The notes: a model not told the origin generated them from the sequence alone. A stretch of DNA of 23,171 nucleotides from CAZEBW01 sp964510205 (GCA_964510205.1 CAZEBW010000059.1:1-23171), one strand, 5' to 3'; positions 1 to 8,513 are shown, counted from the first letter of the stretch. Program-made: numbers and translations.

Positions 1-343
1 CAGGGGGAGGGGCAAGATGTTTCCCTCCCTCGGAGGGAGGGGCTAGGGGAGGGTGAGCCTTTCGCTGCAAAATCGAGCGGGGTTTGGCTGGGCGCTGTTG
101 GTTTCAAGGTGCAGAATCCACCCCCTCCCAGCCTCCCCCTGGCAGGGGGAGGAGCAAGATGTTCCCCTCCCTCGGAGGGAGGGGCTAGGGGAGGGTGGGC
201 CTTTCGATGCAAAATCAACCAGGGTTTGGCTGCACGCTGTTGATTTCAGGGCGCGGAATCCACCCCCTCCCAGCCTCCCCCTGGCAGGGGGAGGGGCAAG
301 ATGTTTCCCTCCCTCGGAGGGAGGGGCTAGGGGAGGGTGGGCC
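1..343. repeat. 142-bp tandem repeat, G/C-rich, about 2.4 copies
   Basis: The landmark CAAGATG occurs at 13, 155 and 297, exactly 142 bp apart, with near-identical sequence between. Each unit has a palindrome around CCCTCGGAGGG and a second around CCCCCTGGCAGGGGG. Each also has a run of G-tracts that fits the intramolecular G-quadruplex pattern (319-341 in the last copy). The window starts inside a unit, so the true copy number is unknown. ORFs crossing it in both directions are low-complexity and are not called genes. The last copy stops just before the operator at 357. Confidence 0.9.
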
Positions 344-356
344 GCCCGCCCGAATC

Positions 357-411
357 TTAACTCGATCTTAACTCGATGGTTGTTGACAAAGACGGGAGAA
401 TCTGATATAAT
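357..411 (+). promoter_or_regulatory. Operator plus sigma-70 promoter of the riboswitch 1/pilin transcript
   Basis: Two TTAACT hexamers start at 357 and 368, 11 bp apart. They lie just upstream of TTGACA (383-388), a 17-bp spacer and TATAAT (406-411), a perfect consensus promoter. Transcription should start near 418, a few bases before the riboswitch. The 11-bp phasing matches sites of OmpR/PhoB-family regulators, and the same hexamer array is found at three other promoters in this window. Which regulator binds, and whether it activates or represses, is inference. Confidence 0.85.
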
Positions 412-429
412 ATGTGATACAGATGAATA

Positions 430-590
430 AGGTCCGATTAGGGCAAACCCATCGAAAGGTGGGGACGCAAAGCCACGGGTCTGTTTCAGGGGACAGGGAG
501 TCAAGCAATCAGGGATCAGTAATCAACAGACAGCAACCTGATTCCTGATCACTGACCGCTGATATGACGGCCGGGCTGCCGAAGACAGAT
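430..590 (+). promoter_or_regulatory. Cyclic di-GMP-I (GEMM-I) riboswitch 1
   Basis: The sequence contains the GEMM-I core: AGGGCAAACC, a CGAAAG tetraloop hairpin, GACGCAAAGCC, then a second arm closing with GGGCTGCCGAAG. By alignment with the well-known Vc2 aptamer, the base matching G20, which selects c-di-GMP over cGAMP, is G. The second arm is long (about 476-565) and contains a near-perfect inner hairpin (GATCAGTAATCA against TGATTCCTGATC, one mismatch). GCTGCC (575-580) and ACAG (585-588) can pair with CTGT and GGCAGC in the following terminator. A ligand-free antiterminator is therefore plausible and the switch is predicted to be OFF at high c-di-GMP (inference). Confidence 0.93.
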
Positions 591-596
591 TTTAGA

Positions 597-640
597 AGCG
601 TGCTGTTTGGCAGCAGGTCGGCTGCCAGCACGCTTTTTTT
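597..640 (+). terminator. Riboswitch 1 expression-platform terminator
   Basis: AGCGTGCTG (597-605) pairs with CAGCACGCT (626-634), with an inner GGCAGC/GCTGCC stem, followed by seven T. It sits directly after the GEMM aptamer and shares pairing partners with it, as expected for transcription attenuation. Confidence 0.92.
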
Positions 641-752
641 GGTAGATGGTGGGTCCGATTCTGCTTGGCCCGGACCCCTGCTACTTGCTTGCAGGCTCCG
701 GGCGGATGAAAGTCCGCGTTTGGGCCCCAAGACGGGGACTATCGTCCCCTTT
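641..752. other. Leader segment with a small hairpin; no gene seen
   Basis: This is the stretch between the riboswitch terminator and the first MITE. It contains GGGTCCG (651-657) facing CGGACCC (671-677) and a short GGGGAC/GTCCCC inverted repeat near 733-749. No convincing coding sequence is seen. Confidence 0.5.
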
Positions 753-912
753 GAGCGTTCTTAACCATTCACCTGCTCCCGTCGGATCGCCAGATCCGAC
801 GGCTGAACGGGTTGAATCGAGCTGATTTCGCCAGCTTTGGCCTGGATTTGACACTTGTCCTGAGCCTGCCGAAGGGATCCAGGCCGAGCAAGGTGAATAG
901 TTACGAGCGTTC
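753..912 (-). mobile_element. MITE copy 1 with 8-bp target duplication
   Basis: The element body is 761-904 (144 bp), flanked by GAGCGTTC at 753-760 and 905-912. Its ends TTAACCATTCACC and GGTGAATAGTTAC are imperfect inverted repeats. It is the reverse orientation of the copy at 16622-16742 and also contains an extra internal block with the motif GTCCTGAGCCTGCCGAAGG, itself a dispersed bacterial repeat type. It encodes no transposase. It lies within the predicted 5' leader of the pilin genes, between the riboswitch terminator and the first start codon. The base sequence TTAACCAT is repeated immediately after the right-hand duplication, possibly a trace of an earlier insertion. Confidence 0.82.
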
Positions 913-949
913 TTAACCATCAATTGGACATGAGGGAGCGAGAGAGACG

Positions 950-1360
950 GTGAGGCGGGTGGTTTCTTCAGATGAGAGGGGAGCGGGGCTGGTTGAGATT
1001 TTGATATCGGTGGCCATCATCGCCATCGTCCTCACCACCTTTCTGTCTGCCCTATCTACCTCCACCTGGGGCGTGGCCACGGTTCGCGAGCGGGTCACGG
1101 CGCAGAACCTGGCGCGGAAGCAGTTGGAGTGCATCCAAGATCACCAATATATTGAAGGCGCGATTCCGATTTCTTACACGACCACCTGTACGGTTACAGA
1201 ATTATCGTCATATCCTATGGACCTCAGCATTTCTTATTGGATTGCGCCAACTTTCACCATCACCCCTACTGACGACAGCGGCATGCAGTGGATCACCGTC
1301 ACCGTTCGTCACAAGGGCGAAGCGGTGTTTACGATAGGGACCTACAAGGTGAACCGATGA
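950..1360 (+). CDS. Type IV prepilin-like protein, PilV-like
   Basis: A 136-aa protein with a class III prepilin signal: G11 followed by A-G-L-V-E, so the conserved Glu is at mature +5, then about 20 hydrophobic residues (17-36). It would be cut and methylated by a prepilin peptidase and placed in a type IV pilus or pseudopilus as a minor subunit. The short soluble part has two Cys (about 63 and 83) that could form a disulfide. The start is GTG at 950, preceded by GAGGGAG; an ATG at 930 is in another frame and stops at once. The stop overlaps the next start (ATGA), so the two genes are translationally coupled. PilV is chosen from size, position and the following PilW/PilX-like genes; a GspI/PulI-type pseudopilin is the alternative. 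Confidence 0.83.
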   Translation: MRRVVSSDERGAGLVEILISVAIIAIVLTTFLSALSTSTWGVATVRERVTAQNLARKQLECIQDHQYIEGAIPISYTTTCTVTELSSYPMDLSISYWIAPTFTITPTDDSGMQWITVTVRHKGEAVFTIGTYKVNR

Positions 1361-3549
1361 TTCGAGAAGAAAGGGCCTTTTCCCTGCCAGAACTGCTATT
1401 GGTTCTAGCCATTATGGCGCTGATAGCGGGCGCCCTGGTGGGAGCCATTTACCAGATTCTGGATATAACGGGTCGGGGCAACAGCGATTTGGCCGTTCAA
1501 CACGACCTGCGGAACGCCGCTGTCTGGCTCAACCGCGACGTGCTCAGCGCTTCCAAGGCGACCGTCACTCAGGATGGCAATGACTACCAGATGACCCTGG
1601 AGGTTCCCCGCGTTATTATTTCCGACACCGTGGGCGTGACCACCACCATTGATAGCATCATCTATACCTATTCCGCAGACACATCAGCCTTGACCCGTGC
1701 TTCTGATGATTCATCCTTCACCATAGCCCGAAACCTCATCTCCAACCCTTTCCCGACGCCCGGCACCGTTATCGAGGCTCCTAGCGTGGTAACCATCACG
1801 CTGGTGTCCTTGGATGGGAAAGTCCCTGGCAGCGGCACCTTTGCCCTGAAGATGCGCGCTGGTGGGTCCATGACAATCGCGTCGGCGACGACGGCAACGG
1901 CCACGCCTTTAGGGGGGGGAGGAGGGGTATCATCACCGACGCCAACGGATACGCCTGAGTCGGGGCCCGGGCCCACGGCAACATCTACCAAGACGGCGAC
2001 GGCAACTCCTACGGCAACAGCTACTGAGACGGCAACGGCTACTCCAACCCCCACTCCCACTAACCCACCGACTCCGCAATTTGAAGCTGCAACGGTCTCC
2101 AACGTTGGCTCTGGCTCTGTTACGGTGAATCTGCAGAAATCCTACGACAGCCCTGTAGTGGTTTGCGCCGTGAACTACGCAAACAACTCTGTGCCAGTTG
2201 TCCCGCGCGTAAGTAACGTGACGAGCACATCATTCGATGTCAGGTTGCAGAATCCGGGCGACGGTTCGCCTGTAAGCTCTGAGACGGTTCACTATATTGT
2301 TATGGAAGAGGGAAACTGGACATTCCCAGACGGAAGAAAGGTTGAGGCCCAGAAATACACCAGCACAGTGACTGCGCGCAAGGGATCCTGGAACGGAGAA
2401 GCTCAGACCTATAGCCATACTTACACTAATCCAGTGGTTCTCGGTCAGGTGATGAGTGAGAATGACAGCGACTGGTCTGTCTTCTGGTCTTACGGTAATG
2501 CATCAGGAAATCCTCCGTCGGCAACAGACCTGCACACTGGTAAGACAGTGGCCGAAGACAGCGACACAACGCGGGCCGATGAGGTCGTTGGATTCATTGT
2601 CATTGAACAAGGTATGGGAACGATAGACGGCGTGAAATACGAAGCCGCTGTTGGCGGGGACGATGTGAGGGGCATAGGCAATTCACCGCCCTATAGCTAC
2701 TCATTTAGCCAATCGTTCGCTGCAACACCGGCCGTAGCCGTTGCGACGCAGGCGGCAATGGACGGCGGCGACGGCGGATGGGCCTATCTCTACGGCGCTT
2801 CGCCGCTCTCTTCGACGGAAATCCAACTCGCTATTGACGAAGATCAGATTGGCGACAGTGAGCGGGGACACACAGACGAACAGGTAGGGTATCTTGTTTT
2901 CGAAGGCTCTGTCGTCTATCCTGGTGGCCCGGCCCCTACGCCTACTGCCACAGAGCCAGCAGCCCCAACCTCTACCCCAACAGATACGCCGACACCAACG
3001 GATACGCCGACACCAACCTTTACGCCAGCGAATACACCGACACCAACGTTCACCCCAACGGAAACAGCGACGCCAACAGATACCCCCATCGCAACGTCAA
3101 CACCAACATCCACACCAACAGAAACTCCGACGCCAACGCCTACGCCCTGGTGCGAGATCAGTGGCCCTGTGTTTGGCGGCTATACCGCCCAGTGGGAGAT
3201 AACAAACAACGACAGCGAGTCAACTACCATTGATACGCTTTACATAGACTGGCCATGGGACGGCAATCATAAGCTCTCTCGGATCGATTTCAGCCCCAGC
3301 GTACCAGTCGAAACCATCATCATATGGGAGGGTGCTGAATTCCCGTCATTAAGCATCCCATTGGATGATCCGTGGAGTCCAGATGGAAATCGTTCAATAG
3401 ATGGAATAGATGGATACTACAACCCGAAAACGCTTACATTCTGGTTCACACATTGGTTCACTGGCAAGGGCAGCACTGACCCAAACAACTACTCGCTCAC
3501 CGTCACCTTCCTTAATGGATGCACAGTCTCTTTCAACCCCAATCCCTGA
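1357..3549 (+). CDS. PilW-like prepilin with large extracellular domains
   Basis: A 730-aa protein starting at ATG 1357, which overlaps the previous stop. A class III prepilin signal (A7 followed by F-S-L-P-E, Glu at +5) and a hydrophobic helix (8-30) are followed by a pilin-like region to about 170, typical of PilW/PulJ-type minor pilins. The protein then greatly exceeds the usual 200-350 aa. It has a Thr/Pro/Ala linker (about 174-238) and a repeated beta-rich domain (about 240-525) with the recurring pattern E-x-V-x-[YF]-[IL]-V-x-E-x-G at three places. A second Thr/Pro linker (about 525-598) leads to a C-terminal beta-rich domain rich in Trp. I cannot name these outer domains; the repeats resemble modules of large surface proteins and may bind ligands. 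It probably displays an adhesive module at a pilus tip (inference). Confidence 0.82.
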   Translation: MIREERAFSLPELLLVLAIMALIAGALVGAIYQILDITGRGNSDLAVQHDLRNAAVWLNRDVLSASKATVTQDGNDYQMTLEVPRVIISDTVGVTTTIDSIIYTYSADTSALTRASDDSSFTIARNLISNPFPTPGTVIEAPSVVTITLVSLDGKVPGSGTFALKMRAGGSMTIASATTATATPLGGGGGVSSPTPTDTPESGPGPTATSTKTATATPTATATETATATPTPTPTNPPTPQFEAATVSNVGSGSVTVNLQKSYDSPVVVCAVNYANNSVPVVPRVSNVTSTSFDVRLQNPGDGSPVSSETVHYIVMEEGNWTFPDGRKVEAQKYTSTVTARKGSWNGEAQTYSHTYTNPVVLGQVMSENDSDWSVFWSYGNASGNPPSATDLHTGKTVAEDSDTTRADEVVGFIVIEQGMGTIDGVKYEAAVGGDDVRGIGNSPPYSYSFSQSFAATPAVAVATQAAMDGGDGGWAYLYGASPLSSTEIQLAIDEDQIGDSERGHTDEQVGYLVFEGSVVYPGGPAPTPTATEPAAPTSTPTDTPTPTDTPTPTFTPANTPTPTFTPTETATPTDTPIATSTPTSTPTETPTPTPTPWCEISGPVFGGYTAQWEITNNDSESTTIDTLYIDWPWDGNHKLSRIDFSPSVPVETIIIWEGAEFPSLSIPLDDPWSPDGNRSIDGIDGYYNPKTLTFWFTHWFTGKGSTDPNNYSLTVTFLNGCTVSFNPNP

Positions 3550-3565
3550 TCAGAAGGAGGACTTC

Positions 3566-5185
3566 ATGTTAAAGAAAGCTAGCTTAGACGAAAACGGCCG
3601 GATTTTGGTCTGGACCCTGGTTATCCTGGGCCTGGGCGCCCTGCTTCTTCCCGTCCTCCTAACCCGCGTCAACACCAACCTCGTGGCCGCCCGCACCGTT
3701 GAGGAGGGCCTAAAGGAGCAATACGCCGCCGACTCCGGCGTGGAGTACGCTTTGTTACAGTTACAAAGTGGAATAACTACAGGCCAGAGTCCTCCCTACA
3801 TAATAAACAATAAAAAAGTAGATGTCACCTGGGGAAAGTATGAAGATATCGCTGGAACTTACAAGATTACCTCCACAGCGACCAGCGATGATGGAAACAC
3901 TACAATTGTATCCTACGTGCAGATTACTGAGAGCGAGACGGACGATTCTTCTGGTTCTCCCGTGTTTGAGTACGCTGTTGCCAGCCTTGATGGCGATGTG
4001 GTGCTGACAGGGAGTTCAAAGGTTGAGGGTGAGGGCACGGATTGCGAGGCTGGTGTCCATGCCAATGGGAATGTTGTGCTAGCGTGGTCTACCTATATAG
4101 ATGGCGCAGCTAACGCTACCGGGATTGTGGATGAACGCCACAGTGGCAATTACTGTGAAGAGCACGAAGGTGTTGACCAGCTGGTCCCCCCTGAGGTGTC
4201 TACATCAACCTACAAGGAAGAGACACAGGATGTTCAATGTGCTCAATGTGCTGCGTGCGGTGATTATACTCACACTAACTGGGACGAGCCCCCTGGTACC
4301 TATGGGCGGGTGCATGCGAGTGGCGGGATGAACATTCGCAAGTGGTGGCCCACTGGGTCATATCAATTCATAGACACAGTTTGTGCTGGCACAGACATGG
4401 ACGTTGAGCGGGAGGCAATCTTTGAAGGGTCCGTCAAGGCTGGGCAAGACCTGGATATTGCAGGGGGTGAGGCGGTCACGTTCAGAGGCCCAGTTTGTGT
4501 TGGACAAGACCTTAATATTAGTAGCGGGTCTGGAGAGGTGATATTTGAGGGGCCGGTGAAAGTCGAAGGGAATCTGTATATCGGAGGAGGCCGGCCGGTC
4601 ACGTTTGAGAGCACAGTTTGTGTCGGACAACTCCTCTGGGTTGGTGGGAGTGGAGACCTAACATTTGAGGGGCCGGTGAAAGTTGGAGGAAACCTGGATA
4701 TCGGAGGGGGCCGGCCGACCGCTTTTGACGATACAGTGTACGTTGAAGGTAACATGATAGTTGATGGCGGTGAGGATATGCCACTTGGTGATACTGTCTA
4801 TGTCTGCGGTAATATCGTTATGGGTGGTGATGTTGGATTCGAGGGTGGTGTAACGATCGTTGCTGAGGGTAATGTCACCGTAGGAGGTAGCGCGAAGCTA
4901 GATTTGGAGAACATCCCCTACTTCATTTCGCTGGGCAACAGCGTCGATTTCAGTGGCGCTGCCTGGGTATCGGCCATCGTATACGCTCCGGATGCTCACA
5001 TTGGATTATCGGGAAGCAGTAAGGTCTACGGCGCCCTCGTTGGAAAGTCCGTTGATTTGGAGGGTAATGTAAGGGTCGAGTATCCGCCAGGGCTTGCAGA
5101 TCGCGAGGACTTGCCCGGTGGCGATGATGAGGGCGGGGATGAGGGCGGTGTACTGGAGATTATAACCTACAATATTAACCCGTAA
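3566..5185 (+). CDS. PilX-like pilus protein with bactofilin-like beta-helix repeats
   Basis: A 539-aa protein starting at ATG 3566 behind a strong AAGGAGGA site. The N-terminus N-G-R-I-L-V-W then a hydrophobic stretch (14-34) and the later motif Y-A-A-D-S-G-V-E-Y-A are typical of PilX/GspK-type proteins, which lack Glu at +5, as here (Trp). Residues about 270-445 are tandem coils of a beta-helix, with recurring GPVxVxGxLxIxGG strings. A 120-bp near-repeat is visible at DNA level between 4541 and 4661. The repeats resemble those of bactofilin or polymer-forming domains. A Cys-rich segment (C-A-Q-C-A-A-C) lies at about residue 230. The acidic Gly/Asp/Glu tail ends the protein. Following PilV- and PilW-like genes, it completes a minor-pilin set; no prepilin peptidase or motor gene is in the window. 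Confidence 0.8.
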   Translation: MLKKASLDENGRILVWTLVILGLGALLLPVLLTRVNTNLVAARTVEEGLKEQYAADSGVEYALLQLQSGITTGQSPPYIINNKKVDVTWGKYEDIAGTYKITSTATSDDGNTTIVSYVQITESETDDSSGSPVFEYAVASLDGDVVLTGSSKVEGEGTDCEAGVHANGNVVLAWSTYIDGAANATGIVDERHSGNYCEEHEGVDQLVPPEVSTSTYKEETQDVQCAQCAACGDYTHTNWDEPPGTYGRVHASGGMNIRKWWPTGSYQFIDTVCAGTDMDVEREAIFEGSVKAGQDLDIAGGEAVTFRGPVCVGQDLNISSGSGEVIFEGPVKVEGNLYIGGGRPVTFESTVCVGQLLWVGGSGDLTFEGPVKVGGNLDIGGGRPTAFDDTVYVEGNMIVDGGEDMPLGDTVYVCGNIVMGGDVGFEGGVTIVAEGNVTVGGSAKLDLENIPYFISLGNSVDFSGAAWVSAIVYAPDAHIGLSGSSKVYGALVGKSVDLEGNVRVEYPPGLADREDLPGGDDEGGDEGGVLEIITYNINP

Positions 5186-5186
5186 T

Positions 5187-5230
5187 CTAAACAAGCTGTC
5201 ATAGCCAAAGCTTCTCCTTGTTAGTTTTTT
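5187..5230 (+). terminator. Rho-independent terminator after the pilin genes
   Basis: CTAAACAAG (5187-5195) pairs with CTTGTTAG (5217-5224) with one bulged A, followed by six T. It lies just after the PilX-like stop codon. Confidence 0.65.
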
Positions 5231-5284
5231 GTAACATCATGATACGAGCAGAAAGGGGTAGTCCCCCCTTGGGTGTTGCTGCTG

Positions 5285-5398
5285 TGTCATTGCGAGCGAC
5301 TGCAGGGAAAGGCAACCGCAGGTTGCACGCAATCTCCTACCAGCAAGCTGGAGATTGCGCCGTTTTCACTTCCAAGTTCGGCGCAAACGGCGCGCTTA
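5285..5398. repeat. TGTCATTGCGAG palindromic repeat, partial copy
   Basis: It begins TGTCATTGCGAGCG and contains GGCAACCGCAGGTTGC and CAATCTCC/GGAGATTG inverted repeats, but lacks the closing CTCGCAATGACA. The same family recurs at 5413, 12423, 18607 and 21203. Confidence 0.8.
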
Positions 5399-5412
5399 CT
5401 CAGAAACTTGTC

Positions 5413-5509
5413 TGTCATTGCGAGCGGAAGGCAACCGCAGGTTGCACGCAATCTCCACCCCGCAATTGGAGATTGCTTCGGGCGCAAACCCCGCGCCCTC
5501 GCAATGACA
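5413..5509. repeat. TGTCATTGCGAG palindromic repeat, full copy
   Basis: A 97-bp element with terminal inverted repeats TGTCATTGCGAG and CTCGCAATGACA and an inner CAATCTCC/GGAGATTG pair. A further fragment of the right end lies at 5561-5572. The gene-free stretch 5231-5642 is otherwise unremarkable; the short ORFs here are translations of these repeats and are not called genes. Confidence 0.85.
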
Positions 5510-5642
5510 GCATGAACGGTAGTTTCTGCCCTTTAGAATGGCGGGCCACACCATGGCCGACTCGCAATGACACAAACAGCTTGACTTAGGGTAGCAACAC
5601 TCTACAGGGAGACTACCCAGAAAGGCAAACAAAGAAAAGACC

Positions 5643-8339
5643 ATGCGCAAGCAGCAAAAAGGCACAGTGATCAAAACCTTCTGCTCCTTGATCGCCACGC
5701 TGCTGGCAGGGGCGGCGCTGTGGATTCTGCCCATCTCGGTCACTGGTACGGCGACTATCACAGTGGATGATGGCATCGTGGCAATCGCCAGCGATGGACT
5801 GTGCTCCCTGAGAGAGGCCATCGAAAATGCCAACGATACCACAGATGGTCAGCCGCATCTCGATTGCGGCGCTGGCAACCCCGAAGGCACAGACACGCTC
5901 GAACTGGCTTCCAGTTCAACCTACACGCTGACGGACGGCCCCTTCTCCGCCGACGGTGCCAATGGCCTGCCTTCCATCACCAGCGAGATCATCATCAATG
6001 GTAACGATGCCACGATCCAGCGAGACCCATCCTTTGCTTGTCCCGATCCTTCGAATCCCGAGTTCCGCATCTTTCACGTGGCCGGCAGCGGCGACCTGAC
6101 CCTGAACGACGTAACGGTGAGCAACGGTTGTGCTGGCACCGAGAGCGACGGCGGCGGCATCTACAATGCAGGCACGCTGAACATCGGCGGCAGTACCCTC
6201 TCGGGCAACACTGCCAACTTCGGAGGCGGCATCAATAGCACCGGCACACTCAGCATCAGCGACAGCGTTCTCTCCAACAACACGGCTGTCAACGGCGGCG
6301 GCGGCATCAATAGCACCGGTGCGCTGGTCATCACCAACTGCACCCTCTCCAACAATACGACCAGCTACTACGGCGGCGGCGGAATCCGCAAAGACGGCGG
6401 CACGCTGAACATCAACGACAGTGGCTTGTCCAACAACTCGGCCACCTATGGCGGAGCCATTTACAACAAGAGCGGCACGGCTGCGGTGGACATCAGCAAC
6501 AGCGCCATTTACAGCAACACCGTCGCCACCTGGGGCGGCGGCATCCTCAACGACCGTGTGCTGAACATCGTTAATAGTACCTTCTCTGCCAACACGGCTG
6601 ACGAGGGCGGTGGCATCTTCAATGAGGGCACACTGGACGTCAGCAGCAGCACGTTCTCTGGTAACACATCCACCAGCGGCGGTGGTATAAGAAACGCCTT
6701 GGGCACCGTGGCTGAAGCCAGAAACACCATTGTGGCCGGGAACAGCGGCGGGAACTGCCAGGGGGAGATCACCTCCAATGGCTACAACATAGAAAGCGCC
6801 AACGATTGCGGTCTCAGCGCTACCGGCGACATCACCAACAGCACGACCATCAACACCACCCTCGGCCCGCTTGCGGACAACGGCGGCCCCACCTTCACCC
6901 ACGCCCTCCTGGCTGACAGCCCGGCCATTGACTACATTCCCGAAGGAACTAACGGCTGCGGCACCGAGTACACCACCGACCAACGTGGGGTGAGCCGACC
7001 TCAGGATGGCGACAACAACGGCACGGCCGCTTGCGACATCGGCGCGTATGAAGAGGAGACTCCACCAGAACCGCCAACGCCCACCGGTACGCCCACGGCA
7101 ACGGGCACGCCCACCACAACACCTACGCCCACGGTGACGCCGACCAGCACGCATACCCCGACGCCGACGCCCACGTATGTTGTGGACGTTGACTGCGATC
7201 GCACCGAGCTCATCAGCGCCATCAACACCGCCAACGGCAGCGGCGGGGCTACCACTATGGATCTGGCCAGCGGCTGCACCTATACCCTCGATACCGTGGA
7301 CAACATCACCGATGGCTACAACGGCCTGCCCTCCATCACCAGCCACATCACCATCCACGGCCACGGGGCCACCATCGAACGCAGCAGCGACGGCGGCACG
7401 CCCGAGTTCCGCATCTTCCACGTGGCCGAAGGCGCTGACCTGACGCTGACCGATATCACCGTCACTAACGGCTACGTCAGCGGCGCCTATGCCTATGGCG
7501 GTGGCATCTACAATGCAGGCACACTGAACATCAGCAGTAGCACCCTTTACGGCAACACAAACGAGGACGATTGCGGCGGCGCTATCTGCAACGCCGGCAC
7601 GCTGAATCTCAGCCACAGCACCCTCTCCGGCAACACCGCCACCTACGGCGGAGGCGTCTGCGGCGGCGGCACGCTGAACGTCAACCACAGCACCTTCTCT
7701 GGCAACACGGCCACCTATGGCGGCGGCATCTACGGCGGCACGCTGAACATCAGCCACAGCACTTTCACCACCAACACAGCCACCAGCAGCGGTGGCGGTA
7801 TCTACAAAAGCAGCGGCGCGGCTAACGTCAAGAACAGCATCCTGGCGGGCAATAGTCCCAACAATTGCTATGGCACGATGATGTCCCAGGGCTACAACCT
7901 GGAGAGCGGCATGGACTGCGGCTTCACCGATGCGACTGACCAGCAGAATGCTGCCGCCAATCTGGGCCCCCTGCAGGACAACGGCGGCCCCACCTGGACC
8001 CACGCCCTGCTCGCCGGCAGCGCGGCCACGAACCACATTCCCTACCAAACCAGCGGCTGCGGAGACACCTACACCACCGACCAGCGCGGCTACAGTCGGC
8101 CATGCCCGGCAGCAGAAGAAGGCGCTTGCGACATCGGCGCCTACGAAGGCAGCTCCCTCGTTGGCGACCTGGACTGCAACTGCGTCGTGGATGTGCAGGA
8201 CATCATGCTCGTCGCCGCCCACTGGCGCTGCCAGAGCGGGGACGAGTGCTACGATGACCGCTACGACCTCGACGGAGATGGCGACATTGACGTGGTGGAC
8301 ATCATGCTGGTGACCAAGCATTGGGAGGACGCCTGTTAG
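5643..8339 (+). CDS. Secreted CSLREA beta-helix protein with C-terminal dockerin-like module
   Basis: An 898-aa exported protein. An N-terminal signal (basic residues, hydrophobic stretch about 10-30) is followed by the C-S-L-R-E-A-I motif at residue 54, hallmark of the CSLREA domain that precedes secreted right-handed beta-helices. Residues about 55-470 are Pmp-like coils with recurring L-N-I-x-x-S-T-x-S-G-N-T and G-G-G-I patterns. After a Thr/Pro linker (474-510) a second, similar helix repeats the plan, with the CSLREA position degenerate (D-R-T-E-L-I-S-A-I). Residues about 838-898 hold two calcium-loop repeats (D-L-D-C-N-C-V-V-D and D-L-D-G-D-G-D-I-D), each followed by I-M-L-V and H-W, as in type I dockerins. 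It is probably an adhesin or surface scaffold. No cohesin is in the window, so a dockerin partner is unknown. The Shine-Dalgarno site is weak. Confidence 0.88.
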   Translation: MRKQQKGTVIKTFCSLIATLLAGAALWILPISVTGTATITVDDGIVAIASDGLCSLREAIENANDTTDGQPHLDCGAGNPEGTDTLELASSSTYTLTDGPFSADGANGLPSITSEIIINGNDATIQRDPSFACPDPSNPEFRIFHVAGSGDLTLNDVTVSNGCAGTESDGGGIYNAGTLNIGGSTLSGNTANFGGGINSTGTLSISDSVLSNNTAVNGGGGINSTGALVITNCTLSNNTTSYYGGGGIRKDGGTLNINDSGLSNNSATYGGAIYNKSGTAAVDISNSAIYSNTVATWGGGILNDRVLNIVNSTFSANTADEGGGIFNEGTLDVSSSTFSGNTSTSGGGIRNALGTVAEARNTIVAGNSGGNCQGEITSNGYNIESANDCGLSATGDITNSTTINTTLGPLADNGGPTFTHALLADSPAIDYIPEGTNGCGTEYTTDQRGVSRPQDGDNNGTAACDIGAYEEETPPEPPTPTGTPTATGTPTTTPTPTVTPTSTHTPTPTPTYVVDVDCDRTELISAINTANGSGGATTMDLASGCTYTLDTVDNITDGYNGLPSITSHITIHGHGATIERSSDGGTPEFRIFHVAEGADLTLTDITVTNGYVSGAYAYGGGIYNAGTLNISSSTLYGNTNEDDCGGAICNAGTLNLSHSTLSGNTATYGGGVCGGGTLNVNHSTFSGNTATYGGGIYGGTLNISHSTFTTNTATSSGGGIYKSSGAANVKNSILAGNSPNNCYGTMMSQGYNLESGMDCGFTDATDQQNAAANLGPLQDNGGPTWTHALLAGSAATNHIPYQTSGCGDTYTTDQRGYSRPCPAAEEGACDIGAYEGSSLVGDLDCNCVVDVQDIMLVAAHWRCQSGDECYDDRYDLDGDGDIDVVDIMLVTKHWEDAC

Positions 8340-8394
8340 CGAGGAGAGGGTTTCAACCGTAGGAGGCGCGAAAGCGTGAGTTGAAAATAGAAGA

Positions 8395-8479
8395 GTGTGG
8401 CTAAAATCTGTGGAAGGTAGTAGCGACTTCAGTCGCTTGGAACGACTAAAGTCGTCACTACCACAAGTTTTAGCCACAC
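8395..8479. mobile_element. 85-bp palindromic element with 11-bp flanking direct repeats
   Basis: Terminal inverted repeats GTGTGGCTAAAA (8395-8406) and TTTTAGCCACAC (8468-8479) enclose nested palindromes AGCGACTTCAGTCGCT and ACGACTAAAGTCGT. The flanking direct repeat AAAATAGAAGA occurs at 8384-8394 and 8482-8492, consistent with a target duplication. The core resembles a small repeat widespread in bacteria. No coding capacity. Confidence 0.8.
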
Positions 8480-8513
8480 CCAAAATAGAAGAATAGCGGG
8501 TCATTTGGATCAA

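Noticed and set aside
1..343. CRISPR-like array
   Set aside because: The 142-bp units are nearly identical throughout, with no short-repeat and unique-spacer pattern, and no cas gene is nearby.
753..920. TTAACC at 761 and 913 as a further regulatory array
   Set aside because: The two are 152 bp apart, at the MITE edge and just past its right target duplication, with no 11-bp phased partners.
5218..5589. Small ORFs in the gap after the pilin genes
   Set aside because: They are translations of TGTCATTGCGAG palindromic repeats and have no ribosome site or family features.
8155..8336. Evidence for a cellulosome
   Set aside because: The dockerin-like module is real, but no cohesin, scaffoldin or glycoside hydrolase is present. 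Dockerin-like ends are found on many non-cellulosomal secreted proteins.
5916..8513. 865-codon open frame on the minus strand
   Set aside because: It lies wholly over the beta-helix gene, whose repeats and codon use are clearly coding on the plus strand. The antisense product is low-complexity Val/Ala/Gly with no family motif.
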